The position numbers and the translations under genes were made by a program. Positions 1 through 8,780 of a stretch of 64,000 nucleotides of DNA are shown here, piece by piece (within the stretch, counting starts at the first letter, position 1; each line of letters starts with the position of its first letter). This DNA comes from Roseiarcus sp963696665. GTDB lineage: Bacteria; Pseudomonadota; Alphaproteobacteria; Rhizobiales; Beijerinckiaceae. The notes under the pieces were generated by a model. The model was not told where the DNA came from and searched no databases. It was given only the letters and a program-made list of their open reading frames with translations. The stretch is from contig CAVOLE010000034.1 in the NCBI GenBank assembly GCA_963696665.1, positions 54,692 through 118,691 of the forward strand. Direction: 5' to 3'.

Positions 1-426
1 CACGATGCTGAGCCGCCGATCGCGCCCAAGCGACGCGATCAGCGCCTCGCGTTCGTCGGGGTTCGCTTCGCAGAGCGCGAGGCGATCCTGCGCGCGCATG
101 AGGGTTTGCGCGATCGCCGGCGAACCCGGATAGCTGAGCGGCCGGCCGTCGGAGTCATGCGGGCCGACGGCTTCGAGATACGGGCGCAAGAGCTCGGCGA
201 CCGGCGCTGGCGGAGACGCCGTCAAAACGCGCGCGACGCCATCGCGCCATTCCGGCGAGCGCTTCGCCTCCGGGCTCATGAGATCGAATCGGCCCGCCCC
301 GGCGTGAGTGTCGATGAAACGGAAAGGGCTTTCCTTGCGCGCCAGGTAAACAAGAATCCGGGCGAGAACGGCGTGCTTGAGCACATCGGCGAAATTGCCG
401 GCATGAAAGGCGTGGCGGTAGTTGAT
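1..426 (-). CDS. rlmJ: 23S rRNA (adenine2030-N6)-methyltransferase RlmJ, 5' part
   Basis: RlmJ methylates A2030 of 23S rRNA. The reading frame begins INYRHAFHAGNFADVLKHAV, matching the conserved N-terminus of the family (normally MNYRHAFHAGNFADV...), followed by FIDTHAGAGRFDL, the SAM-binding motif. About 142 codons are present and the gene runs off the left edge. No ATG, GTG or TTG occurs in frame between the ppx stop and this motif: the codon at the expected start is ATC (424-426), with a GGAGG nine bases upstream (436-440). Either an ATC start is used or the G of an ATG is wrong here. It follows ppx in the same direction by 33 bases. Identification is firm; only the start is doubtful. Confidence 0.88.
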   Translation of the reverse strand, partial: MNYRHAFHAGNFADVLKHAVLARILVYLARKESPFRFIDTHAGAGRFDLMSPEAKRSPEWRDGVARVLTASPPAPVAELLRPYLEAVGPHDSDGRPLSYPGSPAIAQTLMRAQDRLALCEANPDEREALIASLGRDRRLSIV

Positions 427-459
427 CGGAACGATCCTCCCATTCCAGGTCCGCTGGAC

Positions 460-2028
460 CTAGCTGCGCCGCGGCGCCCCGTCGATGTCGACGACCTCGC
501 TGCGCTTGACCCCGATAGCGGCGGCGAGCAGCTTGAGCCGGTCGCTCACCACTTCGCTGTCGGGCGCGCGAGCCGCGGCGGCGACTTCGAGCCGGATGCA
601 ATCCGGCTCAATGCGCAGACGCGCGCTTTCCAGCACCGCCGGCACGCCGCCGGAAAAGCGATAGGCGAGCAGGATGGCGCGGCCGAGTATCTGCGCCCGG
701 CGGCGCTCCGCGGGCGTCATGAGCTTGATGGCGGGACTTAGCCAGGGCGCGTCCGGCCGACCGACATAGCGGGCGTGAATGGCGGCGGCGATGAACACGC
801 GCTCCGGGTGCGTGACGCCGATGAATGGGAACTCGAGCAGCCGGCGAAAGCTCTCTTCGGCGCGAAGGTCGGGCGCGTCGCGCCAGGCGATGTCGGAGAG
901 GGCGCAGACAGCGACGCGCAGCCGCTTCTCAGCCGCGGTCTCGGGGGAGAAAAGGCTTTCGGTCCACGCAACCAGTTCGGGCGCGAATTCGGGCACGCGC
1001 GCGAGCGGCAGCCCGATCAACTGCGCGCCCTCGACCAGCGGGTCGAGATAGCGTTCCTCGCGACTGAGCTGCGAATAGAGAAGGCCTTCGCGCAGGCCGA
1101 GTGCGGAGAAGACGACCCGTTCGGGCTTCAGGTGTTTCAGCACCCGGTCCAAAATCAGCGCCGCAGCCGGCAGGGTGCGCACCCGGCGTTCCGACACGCC
1201 CGGCGTCCCGGCCAGTTTCGTCGCGGAAAGCCGCCCAATCGCGCGAGCGAATTCCCGCGCCTCCGCGGCGCCGAGCGTATAGCCGTGCACGACTTTGACC
1301 GGCGCGCCGGCCGCGACCATGTGCGCATTCGCCAGCGCCCGCCAACCGCCGCCGACCGGATAGAACACCGGCCTTGCCAGCGCCCGGGACAAGCTCCGCT
1401 CCAGAATCTCGTCGATTTGCCGCTTCGCCGCTGACCATCCCTCGGACATCATGGCTTCCACCGGCAGAGCGCCGAGCGGCAGACTGACCCAGCGATCCCC
1501 CACATGATCATCGATCGCCTCCGCGACTTCGAGGCTGCCGCCGCCCATGTCCCCGACCGTCCCGACCGGCCGGAAGAAGCCGGAAATGACGCCAAACGTC
1601 GCGAACCGCGCTTCCTCAGCCCCGCTGAGGACGCGCACCTTCAAACCCGACTCCGCCTCAATCGCCTGGGCCAGCCTCGGCCCGTTGGAAGCGCGGCGGA
1701 TGGCTTCCGTCGCCACGGCGTCGATCCGGCTCACCCCCATGGCGTCGGCGATCGCGCGAAACCGCCGCACGGCCTCAATGGCTCGACGAAAATGGCCGGG
1801 CGCGATTTGGCCGCTCTCAGCCAAGCCTTCAGCGAGACGAGCAAGCGATTTTTCATTGAAGCGAGGCATCGGCGCCCGGCCGAATTGGTCATAGACCAGG
1901 AGCCGGATCGAGTTCGAGCCGATATCGACGATCGCATAGGGGCGCCGGTCGGCGCGCCTTATGCGCACGGGGTCGAGTTCGAGCGGCCGCAGCGGGTCTT
2001 CGGATGTGTGAGCGTCTGCCTTCGCCAT
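460..2028 (-). CDS. ppx: Exopolyphosphatase / guanosine pentaphosphatase (Ppx/GppA family)
   Basis: A 522-residue member of the Ppx/GppA family, which hydrolyses polyphosphate or pppGpp in the cytoplasm using an actin/Hsp70-like ATPase fold. The phosphate-1 motif DIGSNSIRLLVYD is at residues 35-47, VATEAIR near 106-112 and the second glycine-rich loop DMGGGSLEV at 160-168. The start at 2028 was chosen because GGAGAGAACG lies just upstream and the open frame before it has no family similarity. The C-terminal helical part (HD-like region of Ppx) is complete. Ppx and GppA cannot be separated from sequence alone. rlmJ follows by 33 bases in the same direction. Confidence 0.9.
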   Translation of the reverse strand: MAKADAHTSEDPLRPLELDPVRIRRADRRPYAIVDIGSNSIRLLVYDQFGRAPMPRFNEKSLARLAEGLAESGQIAPGHFRRAIEAVRRFRAIADAMGVSRIDAVATEAIRRASNGPRLAQAIEAESGLKVRVLSGAEEARFATFGVISGFFRPVGTVGDMGGGSLEVAEAIDDHVGDRWVSLPLGALPVEAMMSEGWSAAKRQIDEILERSLSRALARPVFYPVGGGWRALANAHMVAAGAPVKVVHGYTLGAAEAREFARAIGRLSATKLAGTPGVSERRVRTLPAAALILDRVLKHLKPERVVFSALGLREGLLYSQLSREERYLDPLVEGAQLIGLPLARVPEFAPELVAWTESLFSPETAAEKRLRVAVCALSDIAWRDAPDLRAEESFRRLLEFPFIGVTHPERVFIAAAIHARYVGRPDAPWLSPAIKLMTPAERRRAQILGRAILLAYRFSGGVPAVLESARLRIEPDCIRLEVAAAARAPDSEVVSDRLKLLAAAIGVKRSEVVDIDGAPRRS

Positions 2029-2086
2029 CGCGTTCTCTCCGCTTATGACTTTATCATAAGGCGACCGCGACGCCCGTGCTGACGGC

Positions 2087-3196
2087 TCAGACAGGGGACG
2101 GGATACCGCTCTCAACCGAGCGAAGCGCCGCGAGGCAGAGCTTGAGCGACAAGAGATTGCCGCGCGCCGAGTTCAACGGCTCCCGATTGTCTTCGATCGC
2201 GCACAAAAGTTCGCCCATCGCGCCGGCGAAGCCATCGTTGAACCAGGCGCCGGTGAGAACCGGCCGAGCGACCCCAGCCTCGGTGTAGAGCTCGACCGCC
2301 TGATGACTGAGGTCGGGGCCATGGGCGGAGGCGACGCCGTTCGCGCCGATGACCGAAGTCGAATCGCGCGCGCCATATCTGGTCGCGCCGTCGAAAATTA
2401 GCGAGGCCTGACCGTCCTCAAAGGCGATCAGCGCCTGAGCCAGCAGCGGCGGCCGCGCGCTCTGTCCCGCGGCTCGGGCGGTCGTGGCGTGAACGAAGCG
2501 GGCGCGTTCGCCGATGATGCTCGCGAGGAAATCGAACCAGTGGATGCCGAAATCCCAGAGGATGAGATCGTCCATGGCTTCGAAAGACGTGCCGGCAATC
2601 CAGCTGTGATTCCAGCGGATCTCGACATGAACGCCGGTGACCTCGCCAATGAGGCCGGCATAGACGGCCTCCCTCATGTAAGCCAGATGCGGCGCCCAGC
2701 GGCCATTCTGGTTGACGCCGAGCTTGAGGCCGCGCCGCTCCGCGAGCTCAACGAGTTCGCGGCCGTCATCGATGTTCTCGACGAACGGTTTCTGCGACAG
2801 CACATGCTTATCGGCGTTCATCGCGCGCTGCATGAGGTCCAGGCGCACGTCCTGGTGGGTGGCGATGTCGAGAACCAGCACGTTCAGGTCGCTGAGCAGC
2901 GAATCGAAATCGTCGGTGACGCGCGCGCTCGGAAAATAAGCGTCGCGCCGCGCCCGGGCGCGCTCGAGATCGGGCGAGCAAATCGCAACGACATTGAGGC
3001 CATAGCGCGCATAGGCGTCGAGATGAGCCGCGCTGATGCCGCCCGCGCCGACGAGCGCGATCGGCGCAGTACGGTCGCGCGGCATTGGCGGACGATAGGG
3101 AAGGTCCGGCGCTTCAACCTCCACCGCCGCCTTGGCCACCAAAGCATAATCGTCCTGCGAAGGCTTTGCGGCCTTCTCCGTCTCAGCGGCGGTCAT
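2087..3196 (-). CDS. Gfo/Idh/MocA-family oxidoreductase
   Basis: A 369-residue NAD(P)-dependent oxidoreductase of the glucose-fructose oxidoreductase/inositol dehydrogenase family. An N-terminal tail of about 40 residues precedes the Rossmann motif ALVGAGGIS (48-55); QKP at 135-137 is the usual [E/Q]KP motif carrying the catalytic lysine. The C-terminal alpha/beta domain contains the WDFGIHWFDFL stretch with the family's conserved histidine. It overlaps the upstream oxidoreductase gene by the four bases ATGA, so translation is probably coupled. It is the last gene of the leftward sugar operon starting near 7513. Substrate unknown; a sugar, polyol or inositol derivative is likely. Confidence 0.85.
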   Translation of the reverse strand: MTAAETEKAAKPSQDDYALVAKAAVEVEAPDLPYRPPMPRDRTAPIALVGAGGISAAHLDAYARYGLNVVAICSPDLERARARRDAYFPSARVTDDFDSLLSDLNVLVLDIATHQDVRLDLMQRAMNADKHVLSQKPFVENIDDGRELVELAERRGLKLGVNQNGRWAPHLAYMREAVYAGLIGEVTGVHVEIRWNHSWIAGTSFEAMDDLILWDFGIHWFDFLASIIGERARFVHATTARAAGQSARPPLLAQALIAFEDGQASLIFDGATRYGARDSTSVIGANGVASAHGPDLSHQAVELYTEAGVARPVLTGAWFNDGFAGAMGELLCAIEDNREPLNSARGNLLSLKLCLAALRSVESGIPSPV

Positions 3197-4269
3197 GGCA
3201 AGAGAGCCAGGGTGCGACGCTCGCGGGCGGAGAGAGCCGCGGTGTCGACGATGCGCTGAGCGGTGCGACACAGCGCAGGATCCAGAGGCCCCTCGAACTT
3301 GAGGTCGCGCTCCTTGCAATGGAGCACGTATTCGACGGGCTTGCGGAACGGCGCCTTGAGTTCGTCGACTGGGACTTGGCGGATGGCCGGATCAGCGCGG
3401 GTCTGCACGCCCACATGCGCGTCGTAGTCATAACTCGAAATCGTGCCCTCCGAACCGACGACGACGAAACCGCATTTGGGCTGCGGCTGCGTGGTCCAGG
3501 GATCGGTGAAGGTTCCCCAGCGCGTCTCGAGTTTCGATAAGCCCCGGGCGTAGCGGCAAATGGTGATCGAATGCTCGTCGACTTCCAGCCCCTGCGGCTG
3601 ATCGACGACAGCGGTCACCTCGATCGGCGCTTCGCCGTTCATGAACCATGTCCCAAGCGTCGCGCCATAGCCGAGATAGTCGAGCAGGCTGCCGCCGCCC
3701 GCGGCCTTGCTGTACCACCACGAGGTGGGCTTTTCGCGCCGCACCTCCTCGTCCGACACGACGGCTTTGTCGGCGCGGTGATAGAGCGGGCCCCGGTTGC
3801 CGTCGTAGAAGTGAACCTCGATCACGTCGCCGATGATCCCTTCGTCGATCAGCCGCTTGGCCGTCACATGCGACGGATACCACCGCAACGGCCAATTGAC
3901 GGCGAGCCGCACTCCCGACTTTTTGACAGCAGCCAGGATCCGGTCGGCGTCGGCGAGCAAAGCGGCGAACGGCTTTTCGAGCAGGATGTCGACGCCGAGC
4001 GCAGCGACCTCCTCGACCACGTCCGCATGCCGGGCTGTCGCGGGACAAAGGATGGCGAGATCGGGATGCGCCTCTCGCACGCATTGCGCGATGTCGCGAT
4101 AAACGCGGTCGTTGGAAATGGAGAAGTTGCCGATTGCGTCCGCCATCCTGGCTTTGTCGCCGTCGCACACCCCCACGATCTCGGCGTTGGGATGCTCATG
4201 GACCTCGCGCAAGAGGTCGCCCATGTGCATGTGTTCGAAGCTCAAGCCGACGATCCGCCATTTGCGCAT
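3193..4269 (-). CDS. Gfo/Idh/MocA-family oxidoreductase
   Basis: A 358-residue oxidoreductase of the Gfo/Idh/MocA family. The N-terminal nucleotide-binding strand is atypical: MRKWRIVGLSFEHMHMGDLL replaces the usual GxGxxG loop with GLSFEHMH, as seen in some branches of the family. The EKP motif with the catalytic lysine is at 98-100, and the C-terminal domain carries GGGSLLDYLGYG. The start at 4269 has GGGAGGATTTGAG in front of it. It lies 34 bases after the RpiR gene and overlaps the next oxidoreductase by ATGA. Two such enzymes in one operon suggest successive oxidation/reduction steps, for example via a 3-keto-sugar, but the substrate is not visible from sequence. Confidence 0.83.
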   Translation of the reverse strand: MRKWRIVGLSFEHMHMGDLLREVHEHPNAEIVGVCDGDKARMADAIGNFSISNDRVYRDIAQCVREAHPDLAILCPATARHADVVEEVAALGVDILLEKPFAALLADADRILAAVKKSGVRLAVNWPLRWYPSHVTAKRLIDEGIIGDVIEVHFYDGNRGPLYHRADKAVVSDEEVRREKPTSWWYSKAAGGGSLLDYLGYGATLGTWFMNGEAPIEVTAVVDQPQGLEVDEHSITICRYARGLSKLETRWGTFTDPWTTQPQPKCGFVVVGSEGTISSYDYDAHVGVQTRADPAIRQVPVDELKAPFRKPVEYVLHCKERDLKFEGPLDPALCRTAQRIVDTAALSARERRTLALLP

Positions 4270-4303
4270 CTCAAATCCTCCCGAAAGGCGCTTCTCACGC
4301 CGA

Positions 4304-5260
4304 TCAATCGTCTTCCGCCGTCCGGGCTCGCAAGGTTGGGCCCGGCCCGGCGGGGTTCGGCGCATCGCGACCGCGCGCGCCCGCTTCGCTGCGCCGCTGC
4401 TCGACGCGCAAAACCATCGCCATCGCCACAGCGAGCGTCGCCGAAAGCGATTTGAATCCGGAGAAGCTTTCCTCGATCACCTCGACATAAGCCTTCGAAA
4501 CAGGGACCAATGGGCTAAAGGCGCTGTCGGTCAGCGATACGATTGGGACGCCGCGCTGCGCGGCGGACGCGGCCAGTTCCGGGGTGATCGAATTGTAAGG
4601 GGTAAAGCTGATGGCGAGAACTGCGTCAGCGGTTGATGCGCAGCGCAGGAGCTCGAACGCAGTCGAGCCGACATTGTCAAGCGCAAGGTTGCGCACGCCG
4701 AGATTGGCGAGCGCGAGCGAGACATAGCTGACCAGCGAGAAAGCGCGCTTGGAGCCGATGATGTAGATCAGGTCCGCGGCCGCCAGCGTCTCGCTCATGA
4801 TCTCGAACTGGGTGAGATCGAGCCGATTGCGCACGCCAGCAAGCGCCGTCGTGGAGGAACCGATGAATCCGTCGACCAGCCGCGCCGCCTCGCTGCTCGA
4901 GGCGCTCTCCCAGCGGTCGCGGCTCCGGCCGCCGTCCGCGAGATGAGCCTTGAACACGTCCTGCAGATCGGAAAAGCCCGAATAGCCGAAAGCCTGCGCG
5001 AACCGCACCAGGGTCGAGGGCTGGACGCCAGCTTCCAAGGCGACGCTGGTTACGGTGCCCAGCGCCACCGCGGTCGGATGCTGCCAAAGATGGATCGCAA
5101 CCTGGCGAAGCTTCTTCGGAAGCCGAGCGGTTCCCGACGAGAGCACCGCCCGCAGTTCCTCATAGCTGCCGGGCCGCGAGTAGCCGAGCGCCGCGCCGAC
5201 GTCGGCGTCCGCGACCATTTCGGCGCGATCGGTCTGTTCGAGGGGCTTACGGCTAACCAT
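4304..5260 (-). CDS. RpiR/MurR-family transcriptional regulator
   Basis: A 318-residue regulator with an N-terminal RpiR helix-turn-helix (TSVALEAGVQPSTLVRFAQA) and a C-terminal SIS domain (LIYIIGSKRAFSLVSY, then AISFTPYNSITPELAA) that normally senses a phosphorylated sugar. The start at 5260 overlaps the end of the mannitol-dehydrogenase-family gene by eight bases (ATGGTTAG); an in-frame ATG at 5293 is an alternative. Being inside the leftward catabolic operon, it most likely controls this operon and the divergent ABC-transporter operon from the shared 7514-7715 region. The last ~30 residues are low-complexity and not part of the SIS fold. Confidence 0.88.
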   Translation of the reverse strand: MVSRKPLEQTDRAEMVADADVGAALGYSRPGSYEELRAVLSSGTARLPKKLRQVAIHLWQHPTAVALGTVTSVALEAGVQPSTLVRFAQAFGYSGFSDLQDVFKAHLADGGRSRDRWESASSSEAARLVDGFIGSSTTALAGVRNRLDLTQFEIMSETLAAADLIYIIGSKRAFSLVSYVSLALANLGVRNLALDNVGSTAFELLRCASTADAVLAISFTPYNSITPELAASAAQRGVPIVSLTDSAFSPLVPVSKAYVEVIEESFSGFKSLSATLAVAMAMVLRVEQRRSEAGARGRDAPNPAGPGPTLRARTAEDD

Positions 5261-6737
5261 CGCGGAGGCGTTCCGCGAGATAGGCGCGCGCATCGCCGCG
5301 CAGCAGACCACGCAGATCCCGCGCGATCAATTCAATCACCTGCGGGCGCGCCATGTCTCGGCCGAAAATGGGCGTGATGGCGAGAACGGCCTTAGCCAGC
5401 TCGGGCCAGTCGGCGTTCTTTTCGCCAATCGCGACGACCGTCTCCGCATAGGGATCTGACGGCGTCCAGCGCGCGCCGAAGCGGCGAGCGCCGCTCAAAC
5501 CATAGGCGATCCAACTGGCGACCGCGAGGGTAAGCAAGCGCGCGGGCTGGCCTGCCGCGAGGCGCTCGCGCAACGGATCGACGAGGCGCTGGACAATCTT
5601 CTGCGATCCGTCCGTGCCGATCTGATGACATCGATGACGGATGGCGGTGTTGCGAATGCGCGCCATCGACTGATCGATGTACGGAGCGACCTCCATCCCC
5701 TTAAGCTTCGGCAGCGTGGTCGCGGTTTCCTTTTCCAGCATCTTGCGCGTAAGCGCGGCAAGGACGGAATCGGCCGCGGCCTCATAGGTGAACGCGTGGC
5801 CGACGAGCGCGCCTTGATGCGCGAGCGTCGATTGCGCGGCGTTGAGCACGCGCATCTTGATCTGCTCGTAGGGCTTCGCGTCGGCGACGAACGTCGCCCC
5901 GGCGAGGTCGAGAGGCGGTCGTTCGCCCGCGAACTTGTCCTCAATGACCCATTGCCGGAATGGCTCGCCGACGACCGCAGCCGGGTCGCGCGCGCCGAGC
6001 GCCTCGGAGAGTTTGTCGACATCTTCCGTCGCCGTCGCCGGCACGATCCGATCGACCATCGTCGATGGAAACGTGACGCGATCCTCGATAAAGTGCGTGA
6101 GCTCCGCCGATCGCAAAGCCGCAAATTTGAGCATCGCCGCGCCGAGCCGCGCGCCGTTTGACGGAACATTGTCGCAGCTGATCAGCGTCAGCGGCGCCCC
6201 ACCGTTTTGCCGTCGCCGATCGAGCGCAAGCGCGAGCAGGCCAAGCAGGGTGCGGGGCGGGAGGCCGCCTTCGAGATCCGCGCGAAGCGCCGGATTGTCG
6301 AGATCGAGCGCGCCCGTCGACGGCGTCAGGCAATAGCCTTTTTCGGTCACGGTCATCGTTGCGACAGAAATCTCCAGTCCCCCGAGTGCAACGATGGCGG
6401 CCTCGGCGCTCGCTTTGTCCGTAACGTCGATCACTCGCCGCAGCGCGCCGATGATGCGGGTCTCGGCGCGGGCGTCTTGCCTCAGCGTCCGGGAATAGAG
6501 ACAGTCCTGGGGGGCTAGGAGATCTGTAAGGTTCGGCGCGGTCAGGTTGACGCCGAGCACCCCCCATCGTCCGAAGCGAGCCTCGAGCATATCGTCGATG
6601 AATTCGGCCTGGTGACAGCGATGAAAAGCGCCGACGCCGATATGCGCCATGCCGATCTGCAGGCTCTCGCGATCATAGCGCGGCAGGCGCACCGAGGGCG
6701 GCAGCTCCCGCAAAAGGCTGCGATCGAGGCGTCGCAT
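5253..6737 (-). CDS. Mannitol dehydrogenase family oxidoreductase
   Basis: A 494-residue polyol dehydrogenase of the mannitol dehydrogenase/fructuronate reductase family, the usual length. Seen: the N-terminal Rossmann-like segment IGVGAFHRCHQAEFIDD, the substrate-domain motif ISCDNVPSNG, FPSTMVDRIVPATATEDV, and the catalytic-lysine region KPYEQIKMRVLNAAQS. Members oxidise D-mannitol, D-arabinitol or D-sorbitol, or reduce uronates, with NAD(P)H; the exact substrate cannot be read here. It follows the SDR gene by five bases and runs into the RpiR gene, so it belongs to the leftward operon. Together with the transporter on the other strand it points to a polyol or sugar-acid substrate. Confidence 0.9.
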   Translation of the reverse strand: MRRLDRSLLRELPPSVRLPRYDRESLQIGMAHIGVGAFHRCHQAEFIDDMLEARFGRWGVLGVNLTAPNLTDLLAPQDCLYSRTLRQDARAETRIIGALRRVIDVTDKASAEAAIVALGGLEISVATMTVTEKGYCLTPSTGALDLDNPALRADLEGGLPPRTLLGLLALALDRRRQNGGAPLTLISCDNVPSNGARLGAAMLKFAALRSAELTHFIEDRVTFPSTMVDRIVPATATEDVDKLSEALGARDPAAVVGEPFRQWVIEDKFAGERPPLDLAGATFVADAKPYEQIKMRVLNAAQSTLAHQGALVGHAFTYEAAADSVLAALTRKMLEKETATTLPKLKGMEVAPYIDQSMARIRNTAIRHRCHQIGTDGSQKIVQRLVDPLRERLAAGQPARLLTLAVASWIAYGLSGARRFGARWTPSDPYAETVVAIGEKNADWPELAKAVLAITPIFGRDMARPQVIELIARDLRGLLRGDARAYLAERLRDG

Positions 6738-6742
6738 CGGCC

Positions 6743-7513
6743 TCAGTCCAGTCCGCCGAAGACGTTCTGCGTATAATCGATCAGCGCGCCGGACATCGGC
6801 TCCGAGGCGCCGGAGAGAAGGAACAGCGAGAGCCGCGCGACGTCGTCCGGATTGAGCAGGCGTTTGAACGGCATGCTCGCAGCGGCGGCAGCCAGCCACC
6901 CCTCGCCTTTGCCAAGCGTAACCGCCTGCATATGCCGCTCCGCCGGCGTGTCGACCCAGCCCAGAATGACGCCATTGACCCGGATGCGATCGAAGCGATG
7001 CGCGTGCGCCGTGTTCTTGGTCAGCCCGGCCAACGCCGACTTGGAGGAGGCGTAGACCGCAAGCTCGGGCGCTCCGCCGCGCGCGTGGATCGAGAGGATG
7101 TTGACGATCGAGCCCGGCGCGCCGCGCTCGCGCAGATGATTGACCAGCCTTTGCATGAGAAAGAACGGCGCACGTGCATTGACCGCGAAGATCCGGTCCC
7201 AAAGTCTCATGTCCGCTTCCGCGAGGGATCCCCTGTCTGTAAGGGCGGCGGAATTCACCAGCCCGTCGACATGCCCGAACCGCTCGAGCGCGGCGTCGAA
7301 GATCAAGTCGGGAGCATTGGCGTGTTCGAGGTCCGCCGCCACGAGCAGGGCGGGCGCCCCGCTGCGCTCGACCTCAGCCACCGCGGCCGCGCCTTTGTCC
7401 GCGTCTCTTCCCGTCACCACGAGGCCTTCGGCGCCGGCACGGGCGACCGCCTGGGCGATCGCCAAGCCCACGCCCTGGGTCGACCCGGTGACCACGACCA
7501 CCCGCCCTTTCAC
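6743..7513 (-). CDS. SDR-family oxidoreductase
   Basis: A 256-residue classical short-chain dehydrogenase. The cofactor motif TGSTQGVG is at 9-16, the NSA(A) motif near 87-90, and the catalytic pair Y154-x3-K158 in VYASSKSAL. The C-terminal GALIDYTQNVFGG fits the family. It is the first gene of the leftward catabolic operon and faces the isomerase gene across a 202-base shared promoter region. Probably oxidises the transported sugar or polyol or an early intermediate; which one is unknown. Confidence 0.87.
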   Translation of the reverse strand: MKGRVVVVTGSTQGVGLAIAQAVARAGAEGLVVTGRDADKGAAAVAEVERSGAPALLVAADLEHANAPDLIFDAALERFGHVDGLVNSAALTDRGSLAEADMRLWDRIFAVNARAPFFLMQRLVNHLRERGAPGSIVNILSIHARGGAPELAVYASSKSALAGLTKNTAHAHRFDRIRVNGVILGWVDTPAERHMQAVTLGKGEGWLAAAAASMPFKRLLNPDDVARLSLFLLSGASEPMSGALIDYTQNVFGGLD

Positions 7514-7715
7514 GCTCGCCTTCCCGCAGAATTTTCAGTTGCGATAATTTTGGATCAGAAATTCCAATTGTCAAATTTTGGAAATTTCAGCGCCCACGAT
7601 CGTGACCGCAGCGAGCGGACTGAATTGACAAACGGAATTCTTTTGCCAAAATAATTGCCACGGCATAATAATTCGCCCTCAAAGGGCAGCGTCAGCCGGA
7701 GAGGGAGAGAAATGC
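7514..7715. promoter_or_regulatory. Divergent promoter/operator region of the sugar locus
   Basis: This AT-rich gap separates two divergently transcribed catabolic operons. It holds an inverted repeat TTGGA-N8-TCCAA at 7550-7567, a related TTGGAAATTTC at 7579-7589, and on the plus strand TTGACA at 7625-7630 and TTGCCA at 7643-7648 followed 17 bases later by TAATAA (7666-7671) as possible promoter elements. RpiR-family operators are often inverted repeats of this general kind, so RpiR from the same operon is the natural candidate to bind here. The exact operator and transcription starts are inference. Confidence 0.45.
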
Positions 7716-8775
7716 ATGCGAACGATGAAGGGCCCAGGCTTGTTTCTGGCCCAGTTTGCAACCGACGCTCCACCCCATAACACCCTCCCAGGAATCGCGA
7801 AATGGGCCAAGGACTACGGCTACAAGGCGATTCAGATCCCGAGCTGGGACAGCCGCTTCTTCGACCTCGACTCGCGCCTACGACAGCGAGACCTATTGCG
7901 ACGAGATCAAGGGAACACTGGCCGACATCGGCGTCGCGGTCAGCGAGTTTTCCACGCACTTCCAGGGCCAGATGGTCTCCGTTCATCCGGCTTATGACGC
8001 GCTGTTCGACGGACAATGCCCGGCCGCCGTGCGCGGCAACCCTGAGAAGCGGCGCCTCTGGGCGGCGGATCAAGTGCGCAAGGCGGCTCGCGTTTCGCGC
8101 CGCTTTGGCTTGACCGAGCATGTGACCTTCACCGGCTCCCTCGCCTGGCCCTACTTCTATCCCTATCCGCAGCGGCCAGCCGGGCTGATCGAAGAATGCT
8201 TCGCTGAGCAGGGCCGCCGGTGGAAACCGATTCTCGATGTCTTCGACGAGAACGGCGTCGACCTCTGCTTTGAGATTCATCCGAGCGAGGACGTCTTCGA
8301 CGGCGACACGTTCGACATGTTTCTCGACGCGGTCGGCGGCCACAAGCGTTGCAACATCAATTACGACGCCAGCCACTTCATCAAGCAATGCATGGACTAT
8401 CTCGGCTTCATCGACGCCTATCACGATCGCATCAAGATGTTCCACGTGAAGGACGCCGAGTTCAACCCGACGGCGAAGCAGGGTGTCTATGGCGGCTATA
8501 AAGGCTGGCTTGAGCGCGCCGGGCGTGACCGGTCGCTTGGGGACGGTCAGGTCAATTTCAAGGGGATCTTCTCGAAGCTCGCAGCCTATGATTTCGCCGG
8601 CTGGGCGGTCTACGAGTGGGAATGCTGCCTGCAGCATCCAGAGGTCGCGGCGCGCAAGGGCGCCCAGTTCATCGCCGATCATATTATCGAGGTGACCGAT
8701 CGCGTGTTCGACGATTTCGCCGCTACCGGCTCCGACCGCGCAACCAATCTCAAGCTGCTCGGCATCAAAGGCTAA
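7716..8775 (+). CDS. Sugar phosphate isomerase/epimerase (TIM barrel), frameshifted as given
   Basis: A xylose-isomerase-like TIM-barrel protein of the IolE/IolH/hydroxypyruvate-isomerase type. The N-terminus MRTMKGPGLFLAQFATDA reads in one frame to FDLDS (7863-7874); the family sequence continues as AYDSETYCDEIKGTLADIG in the next frame from about 7876. Removing one base in CTCGCGCC (7872-7878) gives a continuous 352-residue protein with normal spacing. Later motifs include VTFTGSLAWPYFYPYPQRP, CFEIHPSED and the metal-site stretch NINYDASHF and FHVKDAEF. The start at 7716 follows GGAGAGGGAGAGAA. It is the first gene of the rightward operon and is probably functional if the extra base is a sequence error. 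Confidence 0.82.
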
Positions 8776-8780
8776 AGCCG

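Noticed and set aside
7555..8682. A 375-codon minus-strand frame opposite the sugar isomerase
   Set aside because: Covers the isomerase coding strand and the shared promoter region; no family match.
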